DNA of 64,000 nucleotides, taken from positions 83,274 through 147,273 of the forward strand of contig CACJPL010000002.1 of the NCBI GenBank assembly GCA_902595285.1. The letters are read 5' to 3'. Below, in pieces: positions 38,141-47,175 of this stretch. Position 1 is the first letter of the stretch. Every line of letters starts with the position of its first letter. The notes under the pieces are model-generated. The model did not search any database. It was not told the DNA's origin and worked only from the letters and a program-made list of their open reading frames with translations. This DNA comes from an uncultured Pelagibacteraceae bacterium. Its GTDB lineage: Bacteria > Pseudomonadota > Alphaproteobacteria > Pelagibacterales > Pelagibacteraceae. The position numbers and the translations under genes were made by a program.

Positions 38141-38917
38141 TTAATTAAACTTAAAACTATCACCAAAATAGGCGTTTTGAGCATCAATATCCTTTACTAA
38201 ATTTGAAGGAGTATCTTGTGCAACGATCTTACAATTACTCAATATCATAGCCACATCTACGCATGCAAGTAAATCTCTAGCTTGGTGGTCACATATACAA
38301 ATTGTTATTTGATTTTCTTGTTGTAATTTTACGATTATTTCTTGTAACATTTTAATTGTTAGTACATCTAATGCAGCAAAACATTCATCTAATAATAAGA
38401 CTCTTGGTTCACTTAAAAGCGACAAGGCAATGACCAATTTTTTTTTCTGCCCTCCTGATAAAAATTTTGCTTTAATATTTTTTATATTCTCTAATTCGAA
38501 TCTAGATAATAAGTAATTTACTCTGTCTCTTATTAAATTTTTATCATTTATTACTATTTCACCAATTGCCTTCAGGTTATCCTGTAATGTTAAATCATTA
38601 AAGTATCCTCCGTACTGAGGAACATAACCAACTTTAAATTTTTTAGTTCTAAAATAAACAGGATATCCAGTTACATCCTCACCATTTATTTTTATTGTTC
38701 CTTGTTTTGGAGATATTAATCCTGTAATAAGATTAAATATTGTTGACTTTCCAACACCATTAGGGCCCAACATCCCAAATATTTGTCCCTCATTAATTTT
38801 GAAATTTATATTGTCTAAAATTAGTCTGTTACCATACGCTAAAGAAACATTCTCAAACTCAATTATTGTATTTTTTTTTTTGAAAGATTTGATCCTAAAT
38901 TTTTTAATTATAGCCAT
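38141..38917 (-). CDS. lptB: LPS export ABC transporter ATP-binding protein
   Basis: GMLGPNGVGKSTIFNLITGL, LSGGQKKKLVIALSL, VLLLDECFAALD; next to lptC. Confidence 0.92.
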   Translation of the reverse strand: MAIIKKFRIKSFKKKNTIIEFENVSLAYGNRLILDNINFKINEGQIFGMLGPNGVGKSTIFNLITGLISPKQGTIKINGEDVTGYPVYFRTKKFKVGYVPQYGGYFNDLTLQDNLKAIGEIVINDKNLIRDRVNYLLSRFELENIKNIKAKFLSGGQKKKLVIALSLLSEPRVLLLDECFAALDVLTIKMLQEIIVKLQQENQITICICDHQARDLLACVDVAMILSNCKIVAQDTPSNLVKDIDAQNAYFGDSFKFN

Positions 38918-38918
38918 T

Positions 38919-39488
38919 TTAGTTTTTGCTTTTAATATTTACTTTTTCATTAGCAGAATACATAAATACTTTTGTATCTTTTGTATTAATATCCATTTCT
39001 ATCACATCAGCATTTAGAATATTTTCTTCATTCGTATAAATCACATTTCTAGATATAATCAAAGAATTTCTGTCAAATGAAAAGTCAAGATATTCACCAG
39101 TAATTTGATTTTTCTCATAGTTAATTTTAATATTTTCATTAAATATAGTGTCATAATTGTTAATATTATATTTTCCATAATTCGAGGTTATTGTAATTTT
39201 TTTTGAATTCTCTAAAATAATTAATGCTGATACATCTGTTAAATAAATAATATTAGTGTTTTGTAAATCTATCTCACCCTGTAAAGCATTAATTATATAT
39301 TCATTACCCTTGGTATCTTTTGATGCATAATTGACGTTTTTTAAAATATTTGAGGAATAAGATTCTTCAATAATTTTTTCTGTTTTTTTTTTATTTTCTA
39401 ATTTTTTTGCAAAAGTGAAAAAAAATATTACTAAAATTAAAGCTAAAGCAAAAATTATAAAAATTTTTATAATCTTTTCTCTTCCCAT
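38919..39488 (-). CDS. lptC: LPS export periplasmic protein LptC
   Basis: N-terminal TM followed by an LptC-type beta-rich domain; between kdsD and lptB. Confidence 0.8.
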   Translation of the reverse strand: MGREKIIKIFIIFALALILVIFFFTFAKKLENKKKTEKIIEESYSSNILKNVNYASKDTKGNEYIINALQGEIDLQNTNIIYLTDVSALIILENSKKITITSNYGKYNINNYDTIFNENIKINYEKNQITGEYLDFSFDRNSLIISRNVIYTNEENILNADVIEMDINTKDTKVFMYSANEKVNIKSKN

Positions 39489-40457
39489 TTACGTGATATT
39501 TGACTGCAAAATATTATGTATATGAAGAATTCCTATTGTTTTATCCTTTTTTTTGTTTTGATGAACACATAAGGAGGTTATTTTTTTTAAATTCATCATA
39601 GATAAGGCCTTTGCAGCTAGATCATTTTTTTCAATACTTATAGGCTTTTTTGTCATAACTTCTTTAACAATTCTAGATTTTAGATCTATATTTTTTTGAT
39701 TAAATCTTCTTATTTGTCCATCTGTTATTATTCCTACAGTTAAATTCCTTTTATTAGTAACAACAAGACATCCAAGTTTTTTTTTATTGAGTATTATTAA
39801 AGCATCTTTCATTTTTAAATTTTCTTTTACAAAAGGAATTTTATCACCAGTTAACATTATATCTTCAACTGTTTTTAATTGAGCACCCAAACTACCTGCG
39901 GGATGTATCTTTTTAAAATCTAATTTATTAAATTTTTTATGTTTCATTGCTGATATTGCCAATGCATCACCTAAAGCTAACTGTGCAGTTGTGCTGGATG
40001 TTGGAACTATTCCCTCAGACTCAATTACTTGAGGTAGTAATAATTTGATATCTGATGCTTTATATAAAATAGAATTTTGTTTAGATACAATACCAATAAG
40101 TAAAATTTTATTTCTATTTGCAAATTGTATAATATTTCTTAGCTCTTTAGTCTGTCCTGAATTACTTATTAAAATTAATATATCTTTTTTTGATATGCTT
40201 CCTAGATCACCATGTGATGAGTCACTTGCAGAGAGATAGAAAGAGGGGGAGCCTACAGACGAAAGTGTCGCGGCAATTTTAGATGCTATAATTCCACTTT
40301 TACCTACTCCACATAAAATTATTTTTGACTGACATTTTGAAATTTCTAATACAGCTTTATTAAATGAGTCATTTAAATTTTTTTTTAATTTTTCTAAAGC
40401 TTTAATTTCAAGATTAATTACTTCTTTTGCTATTTTAATAAATTTCTTATTTTTCAT
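39489..40457 (-). CDS. kdsD: Arabinose-5-phosphate isomerase (SIS + CBS domains)
   Basis: CGVGKSGIIASKIAATLSSVGSPSFYL, SSHGDLGSISKKDILILISNSGQTKEL, EGIVPTSSTTAQLALGDALAI; CBS pair. Confidence 0.93.
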   Translation of the reverse strand: MKNKKFIKIAKEVINLEIKALEKLKKNLNDSFNKAVLEISKCQSKIILCGVGKSGIIASKIAATLSSVGSPSFYLSASDSSHGDLGSISKKDILILISNSGQTKELRNIIQFANRNKILLIGIVSKQNSILYKASDIKLLLPQVIESEGIVPTSSTTAQLALGDALAISAMKHKKFNKLDFKKIHPAGSLGAQLKTVEDIMLTGDKIPFVKENLKMKDALIILNKKKLGCLVVTNKRNLTVGIITDGQIRRFNQKNIDLKSRIVKEVMTKKPISIEKNDLAAKALSMMNLKKITSLCVHQNKKKDKTIGILHIHNILQSNIT

Positions 40458-41068
40458 TAATGTGCCCAAATATCATCTTTAAATAAAGCCAAATCAAGAT
40501 CAACTCTAGTTTTTAAAAAATTAAGACAATCTTTATATAATTTAATTCTATTTTCTCTTTTAAGTATATTATCAAGCTCCTCATGTATTTTATGTAAATA
40601 TATAACATCATTTGCGCAATATTTAAGTTGAGCTGGTGAAAGTTCTCCACCGAAATCTGAATTTTGAAATTGTTTACTAATGTCTATATTAATAAATTCT
40701 TTTATTAAAGTTTTTAAAGAATGATTATCTGAATAAGATCTTGCAAGCTTTGATGCTATTTTTGTATCAAGTATATTATTTGTTTCAGTTTTCAGATAAT
40801 ACTTAATATGAGCTAAATCTGCTCTGCCATAATGGAAAATCTTGATTATATTTTTATCATCTAACAGCTTTACTAAGTTAGGTGCATTATAATTCTTTCT
40901 ATCAAATTGAACAATGTGTGCATCAGATCTTCCTGATGAAATTTGAATTAAACATAGTGGATCACGTCTGACATTTAGACCCATAAACTCACCATCTACG
41001 GCAATTATATTGCCTAAATTTAAATCTTCTGGTAGATCGTTTTTATATAGTTGAATATTATTACTCAT
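40457..41068 (-). CDS. Ribonuclease D-like 3'-5' exonuclease
   Basis: IAVDGEFMGLNVRRDPLCLIQISSG, HYGRADLAHIKYYL, LSPAQLKYCANDVIYL; start at internal Met 41068. Confidence 0.9.
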   Translation of the reverse strand: MSNNIQLYKNDLPEDLNLGNIIAVDGEFMGLNVRRDPLCLIQISSGRSDAHIVQFDRKNYNAPNLVKLLDDKNIIKIFHYGRADLAHIKYYLKTETNNILDTKIASKLARSYSDNHSLKTLIKEFINIDISKQFQNSDFGGELSPAQLKYCANDVIYLHKIHEELDNILKRENRIKLYKDCLNFLKTRVDLDLALFKDDIWAH

Positions 41069-41084
41069 TTTAAAACATATATAT

Positions 41085-42059
41085 ATGAAAGCAAAAAATT
41101 GTCTAATTTTTGGTGGCAGTGGCCAAATAGGTAAAAACTTAATAAGAAAACTCACAAAAAATAATTTTAAAGTTACTGTTGTTACAAGAAATTTGCATCA
41201 AAAAAGCTATATTGTTAAAACTCAAGCCAATGTTGGCTATATTGATGTTGTTGAGTCCAATATTTTCGATGAAAATAAAATTAGAAATCTTTTCAAAAAA
41301 GCTGATATTTGTATAAACCTAATAGGTATTTTATTTGAGCAAAAAAAAGGAAATACTTTTCAAAATATTCATTCTGTTTTCCCTTCTTTGTTGGCTAAAC
41401 TTTCAAAAGAGTATGGTTTAAAACATTTTATTCATCTTTCGGCATTAGGTATAAATAAAGCAACTGATTCAAATTATGCAAAAACCAAACTTGAAGGTGA
41501 GGATAAAGTATTAAAAAATTTTCCACTTGCTACAATTTTAAGACCATCAATTGTTTACTCAGTAGATGATAATTTTACTACTAATTTTATGACATTGCTA
41601 AATAGACTTCCTTTTTTCCCAATTTACTACAATGGAGTCACTAAATTTGCGCCCATTCATTGTTCCGACCTAACAGATGTTATCTATAATATCATTTCTA
41701 AAAATACTTACCCTAAGATCATAGAATGTGTGGGTCCAGAAATAATAACTTTTAAAGAAATTATACAAAGATTGCTAATTTTGATAGATAAGAAAAGACT
41801 TTTATTACCTATGCCTTTACCAGTAGCTAATATAACAGCAAGGTTTTTTGAGATTTTTCCCAAACCACTAATAACAAAAGATCAATTGAGGCTTTTAAAA
41901 TATGATAATATTTCATCAGGTAAGTACAAAACAAATTTTGACATTGGTATTCCTAGCTTAAGATATTTTGATGATGAAGTTAAAAAATATTGTTTTATGT
42001 GGAAAGAAGGTGGTCAATTTTCTACAGAAAAATATCAGAACGAAAAGATTGAAAATTAG
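41085..42059 (+). CDS. NAD(P)-binding epimerase, complex I NDUFA9-like
   Basis: CLIFGGSGQIGKNLIRKL, HLSALGINKATDSNYAKTKLEGEDKV, LRPSIVY, FAPIHCSDL. Confidence 0.88.
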   Translation: MKAKNCLIFGGSGQIGKNLIRKLTKNNFKVTVVTRNLHQKSYIVKTQANVGYIDVVESNIFDENKIRNLFKKADICINLIGILFEQKKGNTFQNIHSVFPSLLAKLSKEYGLKHFIHLSALGINKATDSNYAKTKLEGEDKVLKNFPLATILRPSIVYSVDDNFTTNFMTLLNRLPFFPIYYNGVTKFAPIHCSDLTDVIYNIISKNTYPKIIECVGPEIITFKEIIQRLLILIDKKRLLLPMPLPVANITARFFEIFPKPLITKDQLRLLKYDNISSGKYKTNFDIGIPSLRYFDDEVKKYCFMWKEGGQFSTEKYQNEKIEN

Positions 42060-42064
42060 ATATA

Positions 42065-42559
42065 TTAAGCTGATTGAATTTTTTTTTCTATGAATTCAGG
42101 AACCTCATCTTTTTCATTAGCTTCTTCTTTTTTACCTTTTGGTTGATAAGCATAAAGCAGATGAAGTTTACAATAAGAGAAATCTTTAAGTGAGGATCTA
42201 CCGCAAAAGTAAAATGATTTTTCATCTGGATGTCCTATTGGCCACTTACAAGAATTCTCATCAAGTTCTTCCAATTGTTTCGGATTTTCTGGTTCAAAAT
42301 CCTTTTCTATTATTAAAGATTTAAACTTATTTCTTCTACCTCTTTTTGTTTTTATATTTTTATTTTCATTAGTATTTTCAAAGTTTTGGTTAGATGTAGC
42401 TGTTCGGGTTTTAATTTTTGCAGATAAATTAAGTCTATGTGCTTTACCAATAACTGCATTTCTTGTTATTCCTCCAAGAATTTCAGCAATTTGACTCGCG
42501 GTGTTTCCTTTACCCCATAATTCTTTTAATTTATCAACTTTTTCTTCAGTCCAACTCAT
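42065..42559 (-). CDS. gcrA: GcrA cell cycle regulator
   Basis: MSWTEEKVDKLKELWGKGNTASQIAEILGGITRNAVIGKAHRLNL; C-terminal CKWPIGHPDEKSFYFCGRSSLKDFSYCKLH. Confidence 0.95.
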   Translation of the reverse strand: MSWTEEKVDKLKELWGKGNTASQIAEILGGITRNAVIGKAHRLNLSAKIKTRTATSNQNFENTNENKNIKTKRGRRNKFKSLIIEKDFEPENPKQLEELDENSCKWPIGHPDEKSFYFCGRSSLKDFSYCKLHLLYAYQPKGKKEEANEKDEVPEFIEKKIQSA

Positions 42560-42730
42560 TTATCTATATCTTGTATATTGTTTTAATAAACTAACAATAT
42601 ACTGATATAAATTTAAATGAAACAATCAAAATATCAGAGTTATCAACAAATATTTCTTTTTTTTTGTTTAATCTCTTTTCAATCATAACTTGTATCTAAT
42701 AAGTAAAATTTATAAAAACAAAGAAATTTT

Positions 42731-43894
42731 ATGAGTAACTTAGCAAAAAATTATAATAGGAAAAAAATTTCATTTAAGTATGGAAAGGGAAGTTACCTTT
42801 TTTCTTCAGATGGAAAAAAATACTTGGACATGCTCTCTGGTATAGCTGTAAACTCATTAGGTCATGCTCATCCAACATTAGTAAAAACTCTAAGATACCA
42901 ATCAAAAAAACTTTGGCATGTTTCTAATGCATTTCAAATACCTGAAGGTGAACGTTTAGCAAAAAAGTTATGTAAAAAAACATTTGCTGATTATGTAATC
43001 TTCCAAAATTCTGGGGCAGAGGCCACTGAGGCAGCAATAAAGGTAGCTAGAAGATATTTTTATTCTATCGGAAAACCAAATAAAACCAGAATTTTGTGCA
43101 TTAAAAATTCTTTTCATGGAAGAACTTTGGCTACAATTTTTGCTAGTGGATCAAAGAAAATGACAGAAGGATTTGGACATGTAGGTGGTTTTGACCATTT
43201 TAAATTTGGAGATCATAAGTCTATTGAAAAAAAAATTACAAAAAATACAGCAGCAATAATGGTTGAAACTATTCTAGGAGAAGGTGGCATTAAAGTAATA
43301 CCAGACTGGTGTTTGCAAGAATTAAGAAAATTATGTGATAAGAAAAAACTGTTATTAATTCTAGATGAGGTACAATGTGGAATAGGGAGATCTGGAGATT
43401 TTTTTGCTTTTGAAAAATCTAAGGTAAAACCAGATATAGTTCCAATAGCCAAAGGTATAGGTGGTGGATTTCCTATTGGAGCAGTTTTAATGAATAAAAA
43501 AGTTGCTAAAGCTATGACACCAGGTACGCATGGCTCAACTTTTGGAGGTAATCCTTTAGCTATGGCTGTTGGAAACAGTGTGATTGATATAGTTTCGAAC
43601 AAGAAATTTCTTGATAATGTAAAAAAATCCTCAGAATATTTTTTTTCAAATTTAAATAAGATAAAGAAAAAATATCCATATGTCATAAAGGAAATAAGAG
43701 GGAAAGGTTTATTAATTGGTATACAGCTTTATACCGATCAAACAAAATTTATTAAAAAACTTATGGATAACAGACTGCTAACTATACGTGCAGCAGAAAA
43801 TGTTGTTCGTATTTTACCAGCTTTAAATGTCAAAAAAAAAGAAATAGATTTAGCATTAAAAATTATTGATAAAGTTTGCTCAGAAATAAAATAA
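42731..43894 (+). CDS. argD: Acetylornithine aminotransferase
   Basis: NSGAEATEAAIKVARR, SFHGRTLATIFASG, LILDEVQCGIGRSGDFFAFE, AKGIGGGFPIGAVL, GTHGSTFGGNPLA. Confidence 0.95.
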   Translation: MSNLAKNYNRKKISFKYGKGSYLFSSDGKKYLDMLSGIAVNSLGHAHPTLVKTLRYQSKKLWHVSNAFQIPEGERLAKKLCKKTFADYVIFQNSGAEATEAAIKVARRYFYSIGKPNKTRILCIKNSFHGRTLATIFASGSKKMTEGFGHVGGFDHFKFGDHKSIEKKITKNTAAIMVETILGEGGIKVIPDWCLQELRKLCDKKKLLLILDEVQCGIGRSGDFFAFEKSKVKPDIVPIAKGIGGGFPIGAVLMNKKVAKAMTPGTHGSTFGGNPLAMAVGNSVIDIVSNKKFLDNVKKSSEYFFSNLNKIKKKYPYVIKEIRGKGLLIGIQLYTDQTKFIKKLMDNRLLTIRAAENVVRILPALNVKKKEIDLALKIIDKVCSEIK

Positions 43895-43895
43895 A

Positions 43896-44825
43896 ATGAA
43901 ACATTTTACAAACCTAAAAGATATTTCGGCTAAAGATTTAAGAAAGATTATTACTGACGCTAAAAAAAGAAAAAGCTCAAGAAAAAAACTAAGTACACTA
44001 GAGATTGACAAGGGAGCACCCTTAAAAGGAAAATTATTAATTCAAATGTTTGAAAAATCTAGTTTACGAACAAGATTAAGCTTTTATTTGGCTATAAAAC
44101 AATTGGGTGGTGGAACTTTGACCTTGAGATCTAACGAACTTCATCTGGGTCAAGGAGGAGAAAGCATTGCTGATACAGCAAAAATTCTCTCTACTTACGG
44201 AGATGGGTTTATGCTTAGAACTGATAGTGATAAAAAGGTTGAAAAATTTAAAAAATATTTATCAATACCTGTAATTAATGGATTAAGTCCTTCATCTCAT
44301 CCAACCCAGGTTTTATCTGATGTTTTTACGGTAGAGGAAATTAAGAAGAAACCAATTTCTAATTTAAATGTTTGTTGGATAGGAGACGCCAACAATGTTT
44401 TGGATAGTTTAATAGCTGCGTCTGTAAAATTTTCTTTCAAACTAAATATTGGTTGTCCAAAAAAATTTGAACCAGGAAATGATGTAAGAAATTGGGTTAA
44501 AAAAAATAATAAAAAAATTTACATATATAATGATCCTAAAAAAGCAGTATCTGATGCAGATGTAATTTTTTCTGATAAAGTTATTTCTTTAAATGATAAA
44601 GTTAAAAAGAAAAAAAAAAAACAAGAATTTAAAAAATTTAAAATTAACAAAAAATTAATGAGTTATGCCAAAAAAAAATGTATTTTTTTACATTGCTTGC
44701 CTAGAGGCGATGAAGTAAGTGATGATGTTTTCTTAGGTAAAAAATCTCATGTATGGCAACAGGCACTTAATAGAGTTCACGTACAGAAAAGTATTCTATT
44801 ATATTGTTTTGGAAAATTAAGGTAG
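43896..44825 (+). CDS. argF: Ornithine carbamoyltransferase
   Basis: FEKSSLRTRLSFYLAIKQLGG, SPSSHPTQVLSDVFTV, HCLPRGDEVSDDVF; after argD. Confidence 0.93.
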   Translation: MKHFTNLKDISAKDLRKIITDAKKRKSSRKKLSTLEIDKGAPLKGKLLIQMFEKSSLRTRLSFYLAIKQLGGGTLTLRSNELHLGQGGESIADTAKILSTYGDGFMLRTDSDKKVEKFKKYLSIPVINGLSPSSHPTQVLSDVFTVEEIKKKPISNLNVCWIGDANNVLDSLIAASVKFSFKLNIGCPKKFEPGNDVRNWVKKNNKKIYIYNDPKKAVSDADVIFSDKVISLNDKVKKKKKKQEFKKFKINKKLMSYAKKKCIFLHCLPRGDEVSDDVFLGKKSHVWQQALNRVHVQKSILLYCFGKLR

Positions 44826-45356
44826 TGGCAAAGGGCTATCTGAATTCTCATTCAAATACTTTATTACAGAAGCTCGATCTTTTTCTTTTCTAAGACCAGC
44901 GTAAGCCATCTTTGTTCCCTTAATCCATTTAGCAGGTTTAATTAAAAATCCATTCAGTTCTTCAAAAGTCCAATTTTTTTCATATGCTGCTAATGCTTTA
45001 GAATATTTATAATCTTCAATTCCTCCAACTTTTCTTCCTACAACATTATATAAAGCAGGTCCTATCGCATTCTTTCCACCCTTGACTATGGAATGACAAG
45101 CCGCACATTTTTTAAAAACCTTCTCACCATGTGCAATATCCCCCATTGCCATTAATGCTGATATGTCAACTTCGTCTGATGCTGAATTTGAGCTAGTTGT
45201 GGATACAGTGGTAGCAGTTTCTACCTCAACTAAATAACCAGGTGTTTCAGGTTTTTCTACATGGAATATAACATCAGACAATTTTCCAATACCAATAACA
45301 AGTAAGGCAACCATTAAAACTGCAGCAACTATTTTGTTTATTTCAAAAGAATCCAT
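44817..45356 (-). CDS. Membrane-anchored class I cytochrome c
   Basis: N-terminal TM, GEKVFKKCAACHSIVKGGKNAIGPALYNVVGRK, GTKMAYAGLRKEKDRASVIKYL. Confidence 0.94.
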   Translation of the reverse strand: MDSFEINKIVAAVLMVALLVIGIGKLSDVIFHVEKPETPGYLVEVETATTVSTTSSNSASDEVDISALMAMGDIAHGEKVFKKCAACHSIVKGGKNAIGPALYNVVGRKVGGIEDYKYSKALAAYEKNWTFEELNGFLIKPAKWIKGTKMAYAGLRKEKDRASVIKYLNENSDSPLPLP

Positions 45357-45469
45357 TTTTTCTAAATTTTGTAGTGAACGTATAACATGATAAATTAAAA
45401 AAAAGTTAAAATTTAATGTATAAATTTGCCTCTATACTTGTTTAATGAGTATAATAATTTGAAAATATA

Positions 45470-46201
45470 ATGAAAACTTTAGTAATTATACCTTCTAGAA
45501 TGTCCGCAACTAGGCTTCCTGGAAAACCTTTGTTAAAAATAAATGGTTTATCAATTATTTCACATGTTACTAAAAGAGCAGAAGAGGCCAACATTGGAGA
45601 TGTGATTGTAGCTACTGAGGACCAGGAAATAGTTGATGATGTTAAGAGAAATGGTTTTAATGCTATTTTAACTAGCAATCAACACAAGACAGGGACAGAT
45701 AGAATTCACGAGGCTCTTAAAAAAACAAACATCAGAGATGTTGATTTTATTATGAATTTACAAGGTGATGAACCAGCAATCGACATTGATGACATAAAAA
45801 GTTTGAATAAAAAAATGGCAAAAAATTATTCTAATTTAGGAACTCTTGCCGCAACAATTAAAGAAAATAAAAACCTTAAAAATAAAAATATTGTTAAAGT
45901 TGTTACAGAAAAAAAGTTGGAAGACCATCAATTTCCAAGAGCAATATCCTTTTCAAGAATATCCAATTATATGGATAATATTTATCATCATATTGGAATT
46001 TATTGTTATTCAAAAGAATGTCTTGAAAAATTTGTTCATCTGCATCAATCTAAAAATGAAATAGAAAATCGGTTAGAGCAATTAAGAGCGTTAGATAATA
46101 ATATTGACATAAATGTTTCCCTAGCTAAATCTTCTCCAATAGGAGTAGATACTGAGGAAGATTTTCTAGCCTTAAAAAAAATAATGGAATATAAGAATTG
46201 A
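45470..46201 (+). CDS. kdsB: 3-deoxy-manno-octulosonate cytidylyltransferase
   Basis: VIIPSRMSATRLPGKPLLKI, VIVATEDQEI, HKTGTDRIHEAL, NLQGDEP. Confidence 0.95.
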   Translation: MKTLVIIPSRMSATRLPGKPLLKINGLSIISHVTKRAEEANIGDVIVATEDQEIVDDVKRNGFNAILTSNQHKTGTDRIHEALKKTNIRDVDFIMNLQGDEPAIDIDDIKSLNKKMAKNYSNLGTLAATIKENKNLKNKNIVKVVTEKKLEDHQFPRAISFSRISNYMDNIYHHIGIYCYSKECLEKFVHLHQSKNEIENRLEQLRALDNNIDINVSLAKSSPIGVDTEEDFLALKKIMEYKN

Positions 46202-47034
46202 TGAGTAAAATTTATTTTCAAGGAACCTTTGGAGCATATTCACATTTAGCAGCTCTTTCAATCGATCCTAAAGCAGAAATATTACCTTGTAAAACTTTTG
46301 ATGAATGTTTTAATAGAGCTTCAGAAGAACCTGAAAGCAGAATAATAATACCAGAGTCAAATAGAATTACTGGGAATATCGGTATTGAGTACTTGATTTT
46401 TAAACATAGGCTCAACATATACAAAGAACACTTTCAAAAAATTGAGCATAATTTATTGGGACAACCTGGTACAAAATTAAAAGATATTAAAGAGGTATAT
46501 TCTCATGCACAAGGACTGTCCCAATGTTCAAATTTTATTAAAAATAACAATTTAACAGAACATATTAGAGCAGATACAGCGGGATCTGCAGAAATGATCT
46601 CTAAAACAAAAAATGAAAAGCAATCAGCTATAGCATCTTCTTTGAGTGCTGAAATATATGGATTAGAAGTAATTAAAAAAAATATTGAAAATGAAGGTGG
46701 AAATTTAACAAGGTTCTTAGTTATGGGAAAAAATATTTCTCAACCAGAATTTAAAGACAAAACTTATATTACTTCTTTTTTATTTAAATTAAAAAGTAAA
46801 CCAGCAGCACTTTATCAGTCTTTAGGTGGGTTTGCTATCAACGGTGTAAATTTAACTAAACTGCAAAGTTATCCAGAAAAAAATAGTTTCGACTCTTATT
46901 TTTTCTTATGTGATTTAGATGGACATATAGAGGATCCAAAAGTTCAAAAATCTCTTGAAGAGCTGGGCCTACATTGTGAGGATTTTCACGTTCTAGGTGT
47001 TTTTGAAGCTGATAGTTTGAGACAAAATAAATAA
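46198..47034 (+). CDS. pheA: Prephenate dehydratase
   Basis: FQGTFGAYSHLAAL, RIIIPESNRITGNI, ENEGGNLTRFLVMG, ACT domain (SKPAALYQSLGGFAINGVNLTKLQSYP). Confidence 0.93.
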   Translation: MMSKIYFQGTFGAYSHLAALSIDPKAEILPCKTFDECFNRASEEPESRIIIPESNRITGNIGIEYLIFKHRLNIYKEHFQKIEHNLLGQPGTKLKDIKEVYSHAQGLSQCSNFIKNNNLTEHIRADTAGSAEMISKTKNEKQSAIASSLSAEIYGLEVIKKNIENEGGNLTRFLVMGKNISQPEFKDKTYITSFLFKLKSKPAALYQSLGGFAINGVNLTKLQSYPEKNSFDSYFFLCDLDGHIEDPKVQKSLEELGLHCEDFHVLGVFEADSLRQNK

Positions 47035-47044
47035 TAATCTTTTA

Positions 47045-47074
47045 TTGTGGATTAGAAATTTTAACTGCTATAAT
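47045..47074 (+). promoter_or_regulatory. Predicted sigma70-type promoter for the SRP RNA
   Basis: TTGTGG (47045-47050), 18-nt spacer, TATAAT (47069-47074), 6 nt before the predicted RNA 5' end. Confidence 0.6.
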
Positions 47075-47080
47075 AGATCT

Positions 47081-47164
47081 GGAGGCTAGAGGTGAATGCT
47101 GCTTGAACCCGACCAGATCTTAACGGAAGCAGTCGTAGAGACAGTTATTCAGGTTCTAGTCTCC
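47081..47164 (+). ncRNA. ffs: Signal recognition particle (4.5S-type) RNA
   Basis: CAGATCTTAACGGAAGCAG aligns with domain IV CAGGUCCGGAAGGAAGCAG; ends GGAGGCTAGA/TCTAGTCTCC pair; upstream of dnaX-ybaB-recR. Confidence 0.88.
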
Positions 47165-47175
47165 TTATTAAATAT

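Noticed and set aside
38869-38881. T-run at the 5' end of lptB as a terminator or phase-variable switch
   Set aside because: It encodes Lys codons (FKKKN) near the N-terminus; homopolymers of this length recur in this AT-rich DNA and no hairpin accompanies it.
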